Assembly: GCA_000727475.1 (NCBI GenBank)
Contig: KL647293.1
Location: 2,182,588 to 2,246,587 of the forward strand
Length of the DNA stretch: 64,000 nt
Reading direction: 5' to 3'
DNA from: Sarcocystis neurona
Taxonomy: Eukaryota > Apicomplexa > Conoidasida > Eucoccidiorida > Sarcocystidae
The translations under genes were made by a program, and so were the position numbers. The notes beneath the pieces are model-generated. The model was not told the origin of the DNA. It did not search any database and saw only the letters and a program-made list of their open reading frames with translations. Below, piece after piece: positions 1-12,100 of the stretch; positions within the stretch are counted from its first letter, which is position 1, and the number at the start of each line of letters is the position of its first letter.

Positions 1-2959
1 TATGCGCTTGTATCCCCCGTGCACGTATAGCGGAACGACGCATCTACGCGAGTGTGTCCGGTGAGCCCGACAAGTAGAGGCTCGGATACGAGCGGCAAGT
101 ATATGCGCTCCTGAAGTCGAAGTAGATGGATAGATAGACCAGGCAAGAGTTCAGTTGGCGGGGACGGCGCGCAGAAGGGGCAAACCGGGAAGCAGAACGT
201 CTGTTCCACTTGCGGAAGGAGTTTGGAAGGGCGATCTTCTTTTTCGCGTGCGCGTCGTCGATATAAGTGAAGGCCGACACGCACCTACGGATATGTACAC
301 ACACATATATACACATATGTGTATATATATGTATATATATGTGATCCGTTTGTATGGAATTATATATTGCAACTGCACTGGGGCAGACAGTGTGCAAGTG
401 GTGTAATACACTGGCGTTGGTGTTCAGAGTGAAATGCCTCTCGTGGTTCCCGCGAGCAGAGACGCCCGTAGGCGCTGCCGGAGGCTGACGGACTACCTAC
501 GTATATTCACGTATGCACATGTGTCTGTCTGCGTACGTGCGGGGATTGTGCCGCACTCGTATGGAGCGTTCATCTGTTCTGAGTGACGGAGACACAAGTC
601 TTTAGAAGACCATCTGTCAAAAAGTCTATACATTTACACTCGCATGGGGACACACACACACACACACACACGCACACACACACACACACGCGCATACATG
701 CGTGAGGATTTGTGCGCTCTGGCACATAGACAAATGCGTATGTAAACGTAGTTACGTGCATAGCTGCTGCGTGTGCGCGTATGGCTTACTTCCTGCGTCG
801 CGCTGGAGCAGTACTCCTAACACCTATTCGTGTCAGATAAGCGGCTACGAAGGAGCTCACCGATCTGCGTAGACAGTCGTCGCCTGCTGTATTTGGCGTA
901 AGCAGAGAGAAGTGAGCGGGCGGATCATCTTCAGGCCATCCAAAGTACCTGCACTCGTTTCAACTGCACAGCTCGTAGCGGCGAAATGAAGGGTGTTCCT
1001 TCCGCGCTGCAACGACGTGGGTTTTTACGGGTTGAAACTCCAAGACAGAGAGGTGCTAGCCAACACGACTACGCCTCACTACGCACGTACGTATGGTCTG
1101 CTCTACATTTAGATGTAGAAAACATGTATGTATGTTTCAGACACGAGAATATATATGTATATATATATATATATGTGCTGTGACCGCATGGTAAAAGAAA
1201 GGTCACACTTGTTTCTGCACCGTGTTTCTCTAATTCCACGCAGCCACATGGAACCGTTAGAGATATACGTCTTTCGCAGCCGTATACCAACGTATACGTA
1301 AGTGATATACTTACTTGGTACATGACGTGAAGTACTTGTGCAAATGCAAATGAATTATTGATATGCGTTGAGGTGTGTATATCTATCTATCTATCTTTAT
1401 ATGTGTGTATATATGTATACACACATCAACTTAAGGCGTAGCTCAAATTGCTGACACGCACGTGTGTGCAGCTTTATTAAGTTCCGCGGGCTGGCAGTTC
1501 GGCGAAGTGCACAACTTCGCATTTCGACTCTTTCGCGGACGTTTTTTAAAGTCTTTTTGACTCCTTTCGGAAACTTCGTGCGAATGCATTACGTCCTGCA
1601 CATGGACACGCTATTTCGCTTATTGTAACACCGTCAGCAGAACAGGTAGTGCCGTTTGGATACCAACGTCCGCCGTTAGAAGACAGCACAATGCTGCACG
1701 CGGATTCCAACACAAAAAAGTGCAGAAAAAGCGTGCTAGACAGTACTGTCGCGTGAACGGGTGCGAAAGTTTCCCACTGCAGCTCGTGCTGAGGAGTTAT
1801 GAGGGGCAACGTTGAGTTTTTGTGAACCCAACAGGATTTCTGTTCTTAGAGAGAGAGCCATTAACGAATTTGGGCTGCAACTCTTCGCTTTTGTGCATCG
1901 CTGTCGCCCTTGTGACGAGGGCGTCAAGTAGCCCGCTTCTTCATTTTCGTATACTCCCATCGTATTCCGGTAATGCGTATCGACCAGCACGCCCAACAGT
2001 GTGCCTGTGCGTATGCTTGTACGTTGCTACGTGTGTATCCAGATCCATTCTTCGGTGCGTTCAAACTGCTGACCACGCGCCCAGGCATCAACATACACAT
2101 ATGTGAACTCGTGCCAGCCTCTAGAAACTCTGGCTGTCGTGAAAAGCTCGTCTGGATAAGGAAGTGTATGGCACTTCTAGAGGTGCACGAAATTGGCGAT
2201 ATATACAAGAGTGGGGGTTACACCCCGTACACACACCAGCACATACGTACACAGGGGTATACTGAAGTTCTCTGTCTACGGACAGCTGTATGTACTTTTA
2301 ACGTGGGTACACAGCACTATATATAGTTGTGTAGTTATGTCAGTAAACTTTACTATATATATGGCGTAGAAAATTTTAAGCACCTGTTCCACCGGTGGCA
2401 CGATGACCCACACACATATATGGGGATATGCGATAAAAGTAGATATGCCTGACAGAAAAGGATCCAAAAAAAAAGTGCTTCTTTTGTGTCTTGTGTTCCG
2501 TACCGGCGCTGCTGGTCTTCAGAGCTCTTTATATACGCATGTGGTAGTAGTCGCCTCTCGCTCTGCACACGGTTGTGCGGATCTGTCTTTACCCATTTGG
2601 TCCACGCAACAGATACAGAGTACTCGTGGTAGCGTATAGATGAAAGGTATACGTATCCTGGAGGTGTATGAACTGTGTGACAGCGTACGCTGGTGTATGT
2701 GGTATATAAGAACACTCTCGGGGAGCGTAGCCCCACGATTTTCACTTCTCGCATTCCCGCGCCATTCGCAGTTACGGTCGAGGAGTGGGCAAGAGTGCCC
2801 ACCCTTCTCACCAATCGTGTGCGACAGGGAAATTTAGTACTTACATGTTGTACGGGGCATGGCATTTTTGTATACACACTTCTGATCCATGACACCTCGC
2901 AGTGTGGACGCAGAGCAAGACTTGTACACACTGTCTCGTGCCTGCGATTTCCCCCCCGG

Positions 2960-4830
2960 ATTTGTAGCTTGCCGTTTGCTGCTGCTGCTGCTGCTTCTGG
3001 CGGCTGTTTTGCTAAATCTGGGACTAGGCTGCTTTGCTAAATCTGGGACGAGTGTTGGTGGCTCTGGCGGCGCTGCTGCACGTGCTGCTACGCTTCGCGC
3101 CCGCAAGCAGCTAGCTGAACCCTCCCGCTGTCAACGGGCAAGCACAGAGGAAGCTTACCCGAGAACAAGGCTTCACGGCCGCCTTCTGTCGCTGCACTGC
3201 TGCTGCACGTGTGGATTTCACTAAGTTCCACTGGAAGTTGCTGCTCAGGAGCACAAGACCAATTGCAAGAGGTGCTACGGGTGCTGGTGTTGCCGTTGCT
3301 GCTCCTGCTGCGATGTTGCTGTCGCTCCTGCTCCTGTGCGGCAGGTGCAAAGGTGTGTAATACATACGTGGGTGTGTGTGCACCTTGTCCCCGGCAAACC
3401 GCTGCCAGGCAGGATTTTCGGGCCTCACGTTAGACACGGTCGTTGAAAGCGCTCCCAGCCTATTTCGTTTTGCCTTCCCCCGTCTTCGCTGCTCATCCGA
3501 TGCCGCCCCTTTCTGTGTCGCAGCACACAAAGCAGCCGCCGTGCACCAGCAGTACCAGCAACAGCAGTTGTTGACTCGCGGTGGCGGGTAAGGTGCGGCT
3601 GCTCCCGCCGCCGGTGCAGCCGCGGCTGTTGCTGGTGCCGCCGTTACTGCTGCTGCTGTTGCTGCGGATTTGTAGTCGTAGTCGTTAGCAGAACTAGCAG
3701 ATGTTACAAGACTGGGAAGCGAGTGGGGAATTTCTGCAATAATGCGTCGTAGGTCCTTCCTTCTATGTGCACTGCCTCGTGGACATATCGGAACAGCGGG
3801 CCCGGACCAGCGCTGCGTTACGGCAACGACGTGCATCTAGCGATACACAAGCAACGCATGTTGATCTACGACGAGACCTCTGCAGCAGCTGTTGGTGGTC
3901 TTCTTCCCGGTTTCTTTCTTCGTCCTTATACAGACCGTGCTGATCTCTTTTTAGCAGCTGCGGGCGCAAAGAGCAGTGCTTCCCGCTGCACCTCAGTGGC
4001 ACCGCGGCCGCGGCGCGCTGCTGATCCACCACAGGCTCGAGTCACCCGTGCCACAGCAGCACGAGCAGCAGGAGTTCATGAACTGGCAGCAATAGCACCA
4101 GATCACCAGCAACGACGACGGCAGCGGCAGTCGGACGAAGACGAGATCTGCATAGATGTTCACACGCAAGGGAGGGGCACGGAGAGGGCAGAAACTCCAA
4201 GGGGTGGCGAGGGCAGGACGAACGGCAGCAGCGGCGAGCCTTTTTCGAGCGCTTTGGGCGAATCATTGACACTTAGAGTGCCTCTTAAATCTCAGAGTGA
4301 AGTTGCTAGACAGGCGGCGCTGCAGTGCCGCGCCCCTTGCAGTCTTGTAGCGTGCACACATCAGCAACAACCCGATGCGACCGTGACAGCAGGTCCACGC
4401 GAACACGACGCGGTGGGCAGAACCTTTCTGCTGATTCGTTTGATCCCTTTGTTTAAAGCAGCCGCACGCACGAGAGGATCTGGTTGCAGCCGCAGCTCAG
4501 TTCTCTTCTGCTTCGAGCACAGAACAGCAGCAACAAGGAACCCCTCCCGCAACAGGTGTGGATTGCTACATGTTGACTCAACGCTCTCGCGCAGGAACAC
4601 ACTGCAGCGGAACAACGGCAAAGCAGAAGAAAAACGGCGGCAGTCCGTCGACAGCATTTTCAGCAGGAGTCGCGACCACATACGCGCAGCGGCCGCACCC
4701 ACAAGAGCAGCGATAGTAATAAGTGATCTGGCAGCAACACCAGTCGCAACAGCAGCAGCAGCAGCGGCAACCGACAGTTCTCACCACACCGCAGCAACGT
4801 CGACGAACGTGTACGAAGCAGCTGCGCTCC
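2960..4830. repeat. CTG/CAG trinucleotide-rich block upstream of GWD
   Basis: On the + strand, short CTG runs dominate about 2975-3330. CAG/GCA and GCC/GCT runs dominate about 3540-4800, including near-pure CAG around 4750-4770. This is the same class of repeat found in the exons and introns downstream and is typical of Eimeria-type genomes. Confidence 0.7.
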
Positions 4831-4943
4831 CCCGACCGCGAGAACCAGGGGCACCACGTGTTACCATTTCCTCCTACAACAAAACCCCGAGGCTTACGCG
4901 CGTACTTGTGCGTCGTCGCATACAAATGTTTGTACATCCGTAA
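3765..4943 (+). CDS. Hypothetical 392-residue open frame, function unknown
   Basis: An ATG-started frame of 392 codons ends in TAA, about 0.9 kb upstream of the GWD start on the same strand. The translation is rich in Ala, Arg, Gln and Ser, has no membrane segment or signal peptide that I can see, and resembles no family I know. It lies in CAG/GCA-rich DNA, where stop codons are depleted in several frames at once; the opposite strand also carries a 241-codon frame at 3111-3836. It could therefore be a chance frame, a real low-complexity protein, or an exon of a longer gene. The length is more than I expect by chance in unbiased sequence, but the composition weakens that argument. Confidence 0.25.
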   Translation: MCTASWTYRNSGPGPALRYGNDVHLAIHKQRMLIYDETSAAAVGGLLPGFFLRPYTDRADLFLAAAGAKSSASRCTSVAPRPRRAADPPQARVTRATAARAAGVHELAAIAPDHQQRRRQRQSDEDEICIDVHTQGRGTERAETPRGGEGRTNGSSGEPFSSALGESLTLRVPLKSQSEVARQAALQCRAPCSLVACTHQQQPDATVTAGPREHDAVGRTFLLIRLIPLFKAAARTRGSGCSRSSVLFCFEHRTAATRNPSRNRCGLLHVDSTLSRRNTLQRNNGKAEEKRRQSVDSIFSRSRDHIRAAAAPTRAAIVISDLAATPVATAAAAAATDSSHHTAATSTNVYEAAALPRPREPGAPRVTISSYNKTPRLTRVLVRRRIQMFVHP

Positions 4944-5164
4944 ATATATGTCCGCGTATGTATATATACATGCATGTGTTCTTATAGGACACACACATGT
5001 AGACGCATACACATATACATATATGTGTGTGTACACGTGCGTCAACCCATGCGTGCGTGTATACGGCACACACACACACACGCATGTGCCCGCGTAGGAA
5101 TTCACTGAGGCAGGCACTCACACGTGCATCTGGACGCACAACCAAAAACGTGCGTAAAGGCATA

Positions 5165-5500
5165 TATACGAATATAATCGTACATACATACAGATCTGTG
5201 CGTATCATTATACAACGTACAAGGCAGATAAATATACATCTGCATATACATATCTGTACACATATATATACCTCTATACAGATATATGTATATATCATAT
5301 ACATATGTATACATCTATATATATACATATGCATATATATATCTCTATGTCTAGATACATATATATATATATATATTCACGCATATAAATATACCTGTGT
5401 CTCTCTCTCTCTCTCCCTATACATATATATATATATATATGTATGCGGATAGACGTACCTATATATAGGTACGTAGATATATGTAGATGTGAATATATAT
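5165..5500. repeat. TA/TG/CA microsatellite zone
   Basis: Alternating purine-pyrimidine sequence (long TATATA runs, GTAT and a CTCTCT run at about 5400-5416) occupies the 300 bases just before the GWD 5' region. It may be promoter-proximal, but no specific element is visible. Confidence 0.7.
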
Positions 5501-5798
5501 ACATATAGGTGCATGTAGCCATCTGGCTTGTCTGTCTGTCGGTCTACGTATCATCCAGCCGTCTGTCTTCCCGGTCTGCACATCAGCGTATCTATCTGTC
5601 TACCTACATCTATATATTGAGCCGTTTATATACATACAGAGAAAGTGACGAGAGGCTGGAGGTCAGTGTCAAGGCGTTACTACATTCTTAGATATTCCAT
5701 GAGACATATGTGGGAGAAGAGACGTGACGATCCGTCGTCGGCATGAGTGCTGGGGTGGCTGCTGCCCTTGCTTCCGCTGTCTGCGTAGGGGTCGGAAG

Positions 5799-6130
5799 AT
5801 GACAGAAGCAGCGGGGGCAGCAGGGGGAGGCGCAGCGACGGGCAGCGCTGGCTACGACGACCCGCCTGCGCTGGCGCAATTTCGGAGAGAAGCAGGAGAA
5901 GCTTCTGCTGTCGTCATCCTGGAAGGGGACCGGCAGCTGCAGTGCACGGTGCGGGCCCTGCATGCGGAGGACGATCAGGTAGAGAGGCAGGAGGAAGAGG
6001 CTGCAGCAACGGCAACAGCAGCAGCGACCCCACCGGAAAGTGTTGACAAAGTGTTCGGCGTCGAGGTCCTCTTCGTCTTCCGGCAGCCTGTCTTTGGCTC
6101 CCATGAAAGGCGAAGGCTGTTCATGCACTG
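5799..6130 (+). CDS. GWD: GWD exon 1: start codon and first half of CBM45-like module 1
   Basis: This exon encodes residues 1-110 plus two bases. The start is the first in-frame ATG (5799, context AAGATGA); an in-frame TGA lies upstream at 5700-5702 with no other ATG between. After an Ala/Gly-rich leader the exon reads VFGVEVLFVFRQP and RRRLFMHW, a beta-strand pattern ending in the HW of the CBM45 LHWG motif. The donor is GTGAGT at 6131. An upstream non-coding or coding exon cannot be excluded. No clear signal or transit peptide is visible. Confidence 0.75.
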
Positions 6131-9100
6131 GTGAGTGTGCTGCACCTGCTGCTGCCCTGCAGCTGCTGTTCCTGGGCTGCTGCTGTTGCTCCGACCCCGC
6201 TGCTCTTATTCATTATCGCTGGTTCTTGCTGCTGGGCCGCTGCTAGTAACTGCTGCTTCTTCTTCTCCTGCTTCCTGTTGCGGCCGTGCTAGCAACAGCT
6301 GGTGCTTCTGCTGCTCATTGATACTGCTGCCGCTCCTGCGCGCCTGCCACTGCACTGCTGCTGCTGCTGCTCGTGCTGCTGCCGCTCTTGTCTGGCACGT
6401 CGACAGACGTTTCTCTGCTGCAACGCGCTCTGCAGCTCGTTTTTCTCCGCCACTGGTACTGCTGCTGCTCCCTCTCCTCCGCGTCCGCCTCTTCGTGCCG
6501 CTGCTGCTCCTTCCTGCTGAGTCGGCGCTCGTGCCGCTTCCCGTTGCGGATGCTGCTACCGCTGTCCTGATCACCATCACCACCTGCAGCTGCTGCAGTG
6601 GCTGTTCGGCATGGCTATACGTGCAGTCCCGTTGTTTTGGTTATCTTCTCCCAAGGAGCGTCCCATAGAATTTACCGAGTCCCAACACCGAAGAACACGA
6701 GTATACGTGTGTACGCATGCAGGCGTTAGACAGCCACGCGCGTATGATACTACACACAGCCGGCCACTTCCCAACATCTATAGGCACAATCGAATGGATC
6801 CTCCCACTTATCGTAACGAAAAACGTGTGCGTATCCTTCCACGTACTATTCCATATATATATATATATATACACGCAGAGGACAGTCGCGATGGAAAAGC
6901 ACACGCGAAGTAGTTTGTGCGTGGCGGCAGTGCCCGTCTATTTGAGGAGTGGGCGCACATGTGCAGCCTCATACCGAAGTACGCGGAGAACCAGGAAGTC
7001 CTCCCTCTAGCTGCACCCCTCTCGCTGCTTCTCCAGAGGAAATATGTCTACGGCCACCGTTCTTCGTTGAATAGACGCAGGTGCCATTTGTCCACACATG
7101 CGACTTCTCCTGTTGACGAATCCTGTGAGTTGCGTATCGAGGCGCGCGCACGCCGACTGAACTTTCTTGAGTCTTCCTTATAAAATTTGGAAGAATTTGT
7201 CGAGGACGCACGAGCAGCAATTTGCACGCACACTTCTACTGCGTCACACGGTTGCTGCAGTGCTCCCCACGTGTATTCGAAGGCTGCCCCTCCCAGCGTT
7301 GTTGCTGCTGCCCGGCAGCGACTGTCACTGTGTTACGATACGGCTGCTGCTGCTACACCGGTGCCGCTGTTGGAGGTCCGCACCATCCGAGGGGCTGCGA
7401 ACGCTGCGCGTGTTGCCGCCGTCGCTGGTCGACGTCCAGCTGGTGGCGCTGCTGCTGTGCTGCGTGGCCATCGCGACTTTCCTTATGGAAAGCCTAGTGC
7501 ACTGCTGTAACTCCTGTTGCTTGTCCTTGTTCTGCTGGTGCTGCTGCTACTGCTTCTTTTCGTGCTCGCCGTCCGGGTCTGAACGCCGCTGGTGCTGCTG
7601 TGGCCGCTGCTGCGGTGGTTTCTGGTCCTCCTGCTCACCGGGATGCTGCTACTGTTGCAACTGGTCTTTCCACTGCTGTTTCTAGTCCTTACATATTCCG
7701 TCCGGCCTTGTACGCTGTTGAGATTGCCGCTGCTCTGCTCCTTTTCGTATTGCTGCTGCTGCTGTCGGTGGTGCTGCTGTTGCCGCTGCAGGGGCGTCGG
7801 CAGTCGTCCTGACGCGTGGGAAGCCTTTCCTGCGGACTTCTCAGAGCACTTCTCATGTTCTGCTGCTACTTCGTTTAAGAGCAGCAACGCAGCAGAGACT
7901 GAGTTCCCTTCTCCTTCGTCTTCTCCTCCTCCGGTGGTTTGTTTTTCGTTCCGAGCTCCTCGCCTCCCCGCATGCATCTCCTTCCTTTTTTACGCGACCA
8001 GCGAGGATGCACCGCATGCAGGGCTGCTGTGGATACGCGGACAGCAGCCGCGCGGCAACGTTTCCATCAGTGTACAACAGCTGCTGCAGCAGACTCTGCA
8101 GCAGCGCTGCTTCCTGCACCAGGTCACCCAGACCAGGAAGGACCTCGCTGCTGCTGCCGCCGCTGCGGCAGCTGAAGCCAAAAAAACGGGCGCCTCAGTC
8201 GCCGAGCTCCCGCCCTTACTCACTCCCGAGACTTGCGTGTAAGTCCGTGTATGGCATCCTCTCTTTTGCGTACAATTTTTGCTGATCTGTTGTAAATAGA
8301 GGCTTGAATGCCCATACTTCTATGTACCAGTCTCCATATATATATATATATATGCGTACGCATCTGCTAGACATGTATGCATGTACACCCATGTATTTGT
8401 AGAGGCAGGGATGTAGATGTGTGTCTATTACGACTGTCTTTTACGCATGCAGGCTGTAAACACACACGGCTGTACGTCTTCCTGGGTGTTACTCAGGTGT
8501 GTACCTGCGTCTTCGCATACACATTGGCGCTCAGACAAATATACATCTTGTATGCATACAGGGAGCTAGGCGAGGACTACCGTATGCCTTTAGTAGTCAT
8601 ATACACGTATAAGTATATTTATGCTTAAGTGTCAGGTAGAGGAGGGAGTGTGCTTCGAGGGACGCACTGCTGCGCATCAAAGTCAGTACGAGAAATATGT
8701 TGGCGCGCAGATGCGGCTGCCAGGCTGCCCCTGCGGGTCTTTCTGTTGACGCTGTTGTGCTGCTGCTATCGCGGGGACAACAGAGTCGTTGCTGTTGCCA
8801 GAATTCCTGTGCTTTTGCTGGTCCCTCCATGCTCGCAGTCGCGCTTCTGTTGTGCTTGCTTTTGCTGCTCATGGCACTGGGCTTCTGCTGCTGCCGTTGT
8901 TCTGCCAACACCGCATCCCTCTCCGGTTTTTGCTGCTGATCCCCTGCATTGCCTGCTGTGGCATGTGCCGGCCCTCTGCCTTGGTGCTTGCTGGGGACGG
9001 GCTTCTGCTGCTGCGGCTGTCCGCACACCATTTGCCCCGAGAGACGTGCTTCTTCCTGCAGCCGCTGTGCAGCTGCTAGAAGTACTGCAAACGCGCACAG

Positions 9101-12100
9101 CGGTGCCAACCTCAGGGAATGCACCCATCTCTGCCGCGCAGCCCAGGTACTGCCCAGGCCACCTTTTCTGAAGGGGTTGCATGCCACGCCAGTACGTGGA
9201 TTTACTTACTCGACGTGCGTGCATAAGGATACTTGTGCATCTACCGGTGTATACGACAACGCATGTGCGTGTTGTACTTGGTCTGGAGGCGCGAGGCGCC
9301 GGTGTATATACCTCTTCCTCGTCTGCCTCTCCAGCTCTTGTCTTCCGAGGTTTACTCTCCCAGCAGGTTCTACGGGGGCATTCTGCGCCGCGCTGTCGTG
9401 CTTGCAAACTTTCACGTGTCTACATTTCAAATTTCCAGGTGTCCACATTTGTGTGTGTGTGTGTCTGTGTCTATGTGTATGTGTGTGTGCAAATCTGTAA
9501 ACATAATCCTGTATAAGTATACATCTGTACTCATGTACAAATACACGTTTATGTTATGCGTCAACGCACATGTATAGGTGCCCCTCTACGTATACGGATA
9601 CGGGTACATCCGTTTGTAGACGCACATGTGTGAATATACGAATGCATCTGTACGTATTTGTACGCACACAGACACAGACACAGACACAGACACACACACA
9701 GCAACGTAACTCCTATGTAAACTCACTCCGTACATGTACATGGACTACCTGCGTGTGTGTATGTGAAGATATGTTTGACAGGGAAGCCTGTCCGTCTCCG
9801 TCCGCGTATGTGTGGGTACATGTGAGTGCCTGGCGGAATGTTCTCTCCTATGTTTAACGTGCGGCTTGTAGCGCACCTGTAACATCCGTCGCCAGACCAC
9901 CCACCTGTCTGTTATATGCACCCGTGTGAACAGGTACAGATGGTAGACAGACACAAACAGATGACGTGCGTAGACCAGCTCCCCTCCAGTGGATACTACT
10001 TTGGCATATATTTGCATGCAAATACGCCCGACCGCTGCTGCAGCGTTCGGTGTATATGCATGTGCAGACGTGTGACCCCTGCTGCAGCATTTTGGTATAT
10101 ATGCGTGCACAGACGTACGTGCGTCAAACTCTGACTGCTGCTCCAGCAGCAAAGAGACCGCCACTCCGCGACAGGCACCGCCAACCCCGTGTCCTCGTCG
10201 TTCTCCCTGCTCCCCAGCTTGATCTTGGCAAAAGCAGCCGTACAGCTCCCCAAATATGTTAGCAAGTGTATGTGTGTGTATGTGCGTGTGTGTACGCGTG
10301 GGTAACCTGTCTTCTGCGTGCGCGTGTATCCCGTGTAAGTCCTTGCATGCGGAGGAGGTACGTGCGAGTGTGTCGCGAGGGTGCGTAGTTGACTCACATC
10401 CATAGTTACGTGGGNNNNNNNNNNNNNNNNNNNNNNNNNNNNNNNNNNNNNNNNNNNNNNNNNNNNNNNNNNNNNNNNNNNNNNNNNNNNNNNNNNNNNN
10501 NNNNNNNNNNNNNNNNNNNNNNNNNNNNNNNNNNNNNNNNNNNNNNNNNNNNNNNNNNNNNNNNNNNNNNNNNNNNNNNNNNNNNNNNNNNNNNNNNNNN
10601 NNNNNNNNNNNNNNNNNNNNNNNNNNNNNNNNNNNNNNNNNNNNNNNNNNNNNNNNNNNNNNNNNNNNNNNNNNNNNNNNNNNNNNNNNNNNNNNNNNNN
10701 NNNNNNNNNNNNNNNNNNNNNNNNNNNNNNNNNNNNNNNNNNNNNNNNNNNNNNNNNNNNNNNNNNNNNNNNNNNNNNNNNNNNNNNNNNNNNNNNNNNN
10801 NNNNNNNNNNNNNNNNNNNNNNNNNNNNNNNNNNNNNNNNNNNNNNNNNNNNNNNNNNNNNNNNNNNNNNNNNNNNNNNNNNNNNNNNNNNNNNNNNNNN
10901 NNNNNNNNNNNNNNNNNNNNNNNNNNNNNNNNNNNNNNNNNNNNNNNNNNNNNNNNNNNNNNNNNNNNNNNNNNNNNNNNNNNNNNNTGTACACACGCGC
11001 GATAATCCCCTTGATGGATGATCTGCAATACTGACAGGAAGGGCTGCTGCACGCGCGAGCGCTCCTTGCATTATCCTGCTGCTCATCTTCCTGTATACAG
11101 GCACTGGTCGGTGCCCGTAGGAGAGCTGCGCATGCAGGTGTTGGCCTTCACGTATGTAGACGCAGTTGCTGCTGCAGTCGAAATTTACACGGACTTTTCG
11201 GCTGCTCTTACGCTCTACTGGGGGCAGAGCGACGGTCCTGCTGCTGCTTGGCAGACGCCTGCAGCGGAGGCGCTGCTGGGGCAGCCGGGGGTTCCCTCGG
11301 CCGACGGCGTCGCAGCAGCAGCCCTGGCGCTCGATCCCGCCGCAGATGAAGACGCAGCCGGAGCAGAAGCAACCGCGGAGGAGAAGACGGCAGCGGCGAA
11401 GGAGCAGCAGCGATGGCGCAAAGAGATGCTGCAGCTGCAGCGCATGACACGACAGTTCGGAGGCCTTGTTACGTACGTGCCGCCTGGTGGCAAAGCCTGC
11501 CAGACGCAGTTCGAGGTGAGAAGAGCAGCTTTGCCAGCAGCAGTGCGTACAGCAGCAGCGACGCTAGACGCGCCGGAACAATTGCAGCCGCGGCTCAGCG
11601 ATGGTTGCAGCCGAGGCGGCGGCTGCAGGATGGACAGCAGCTGCCCAGCACGAGCCGTGCCGCGAGGAGAAAACGAGCTCCTGCAGGAACGGCCGCTCCA
11701 GCGGCAGCAAGAATAGGGAAGGGGGAGCCGGGGGGGAGGGGGGAATGACAGCAACAGCAGCAGGAGGACCAGCAGCAGATGGCAGGGACGGTGTCAACGG
11801 CCGCACCGACAGACCAACAGCAACGGCAGCAGCAGCCACCGCAGCAGGGACAGGGAAATCTTCGTAGCTGCAACGTCTACATGCTTGATTTCCGTGGCTT
11901 TCTCTCTGTAGCTGCTTCTCATCGCTGCCGCACTGTACCGTGCAGCTGGGTTTGGCCTCCCTGCTGCTACTGCTGATTCAGGTTTACGTAGCCACAGCTG
12001 CTATTCGCATCTGTTGCTCCTGCTGCTGCTTGGGCTCTGTTTTAGCTGGTGCGATTGCCTGCCTGATGTCAGTGCTGCTCCTGCAGATCTCTCCTGCTTC

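Larger units (their letters stand above)
1..5798. other. 5' flank of the GWD gene, mostly repetitive non-coding DNA
   Basis: No recognisable gene is visible apart from the uncertain 392-codon frame at 3765-4943. The stretch holds a TA/TG tract (about 296-345), a CA tract (about 650-692), a TA tract (about 1150-1174) and a TCTA run (1380-1396). A CTG- then CAG-rich block lies at about 2960-4830, and a TA/TG/CA zone at about 4940-5500 sits just before the GWD start region. Open frames through TA and CA tracts give only Tyr/Ile/His/Thr-rich nonsense. A promoter must lie somewhere here, but I see no motif that decides its position. Confidence 0.6.

Noticed and set aside
3111..3836. Minus-strand 241-codon frame in the GWD 5' flank
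   Set aside because: It consists of Ala-, Cys- and Pro-rich runs from CTG/CAG repeats, and it overlaps the longer + strand frame. No family is recognised.
6302..6668. Cys/Leu-rich frames in GWD intron 1 that look like Cys-rich secreted proteins
   Set aside because: CTG repeats read in different phases give Leu, Cys and Ala runs. There is no start context or independent support.
8002..8238. Shorter version of GWD exon 2 starting at 8002
   Set aside because: It fits the phase, but it gives MHC instead of MHW-G and loses the second-half strands of the first CBM45-like module. The 7792 acceptor explains more.
9745..11052. Minus-strand open frame of 435 codons
   Set aside because: More than a third of it is the N run, and the rest is His/Thr/Tyr-rich sequence from CA/TA repeats inside GWD intron 2.
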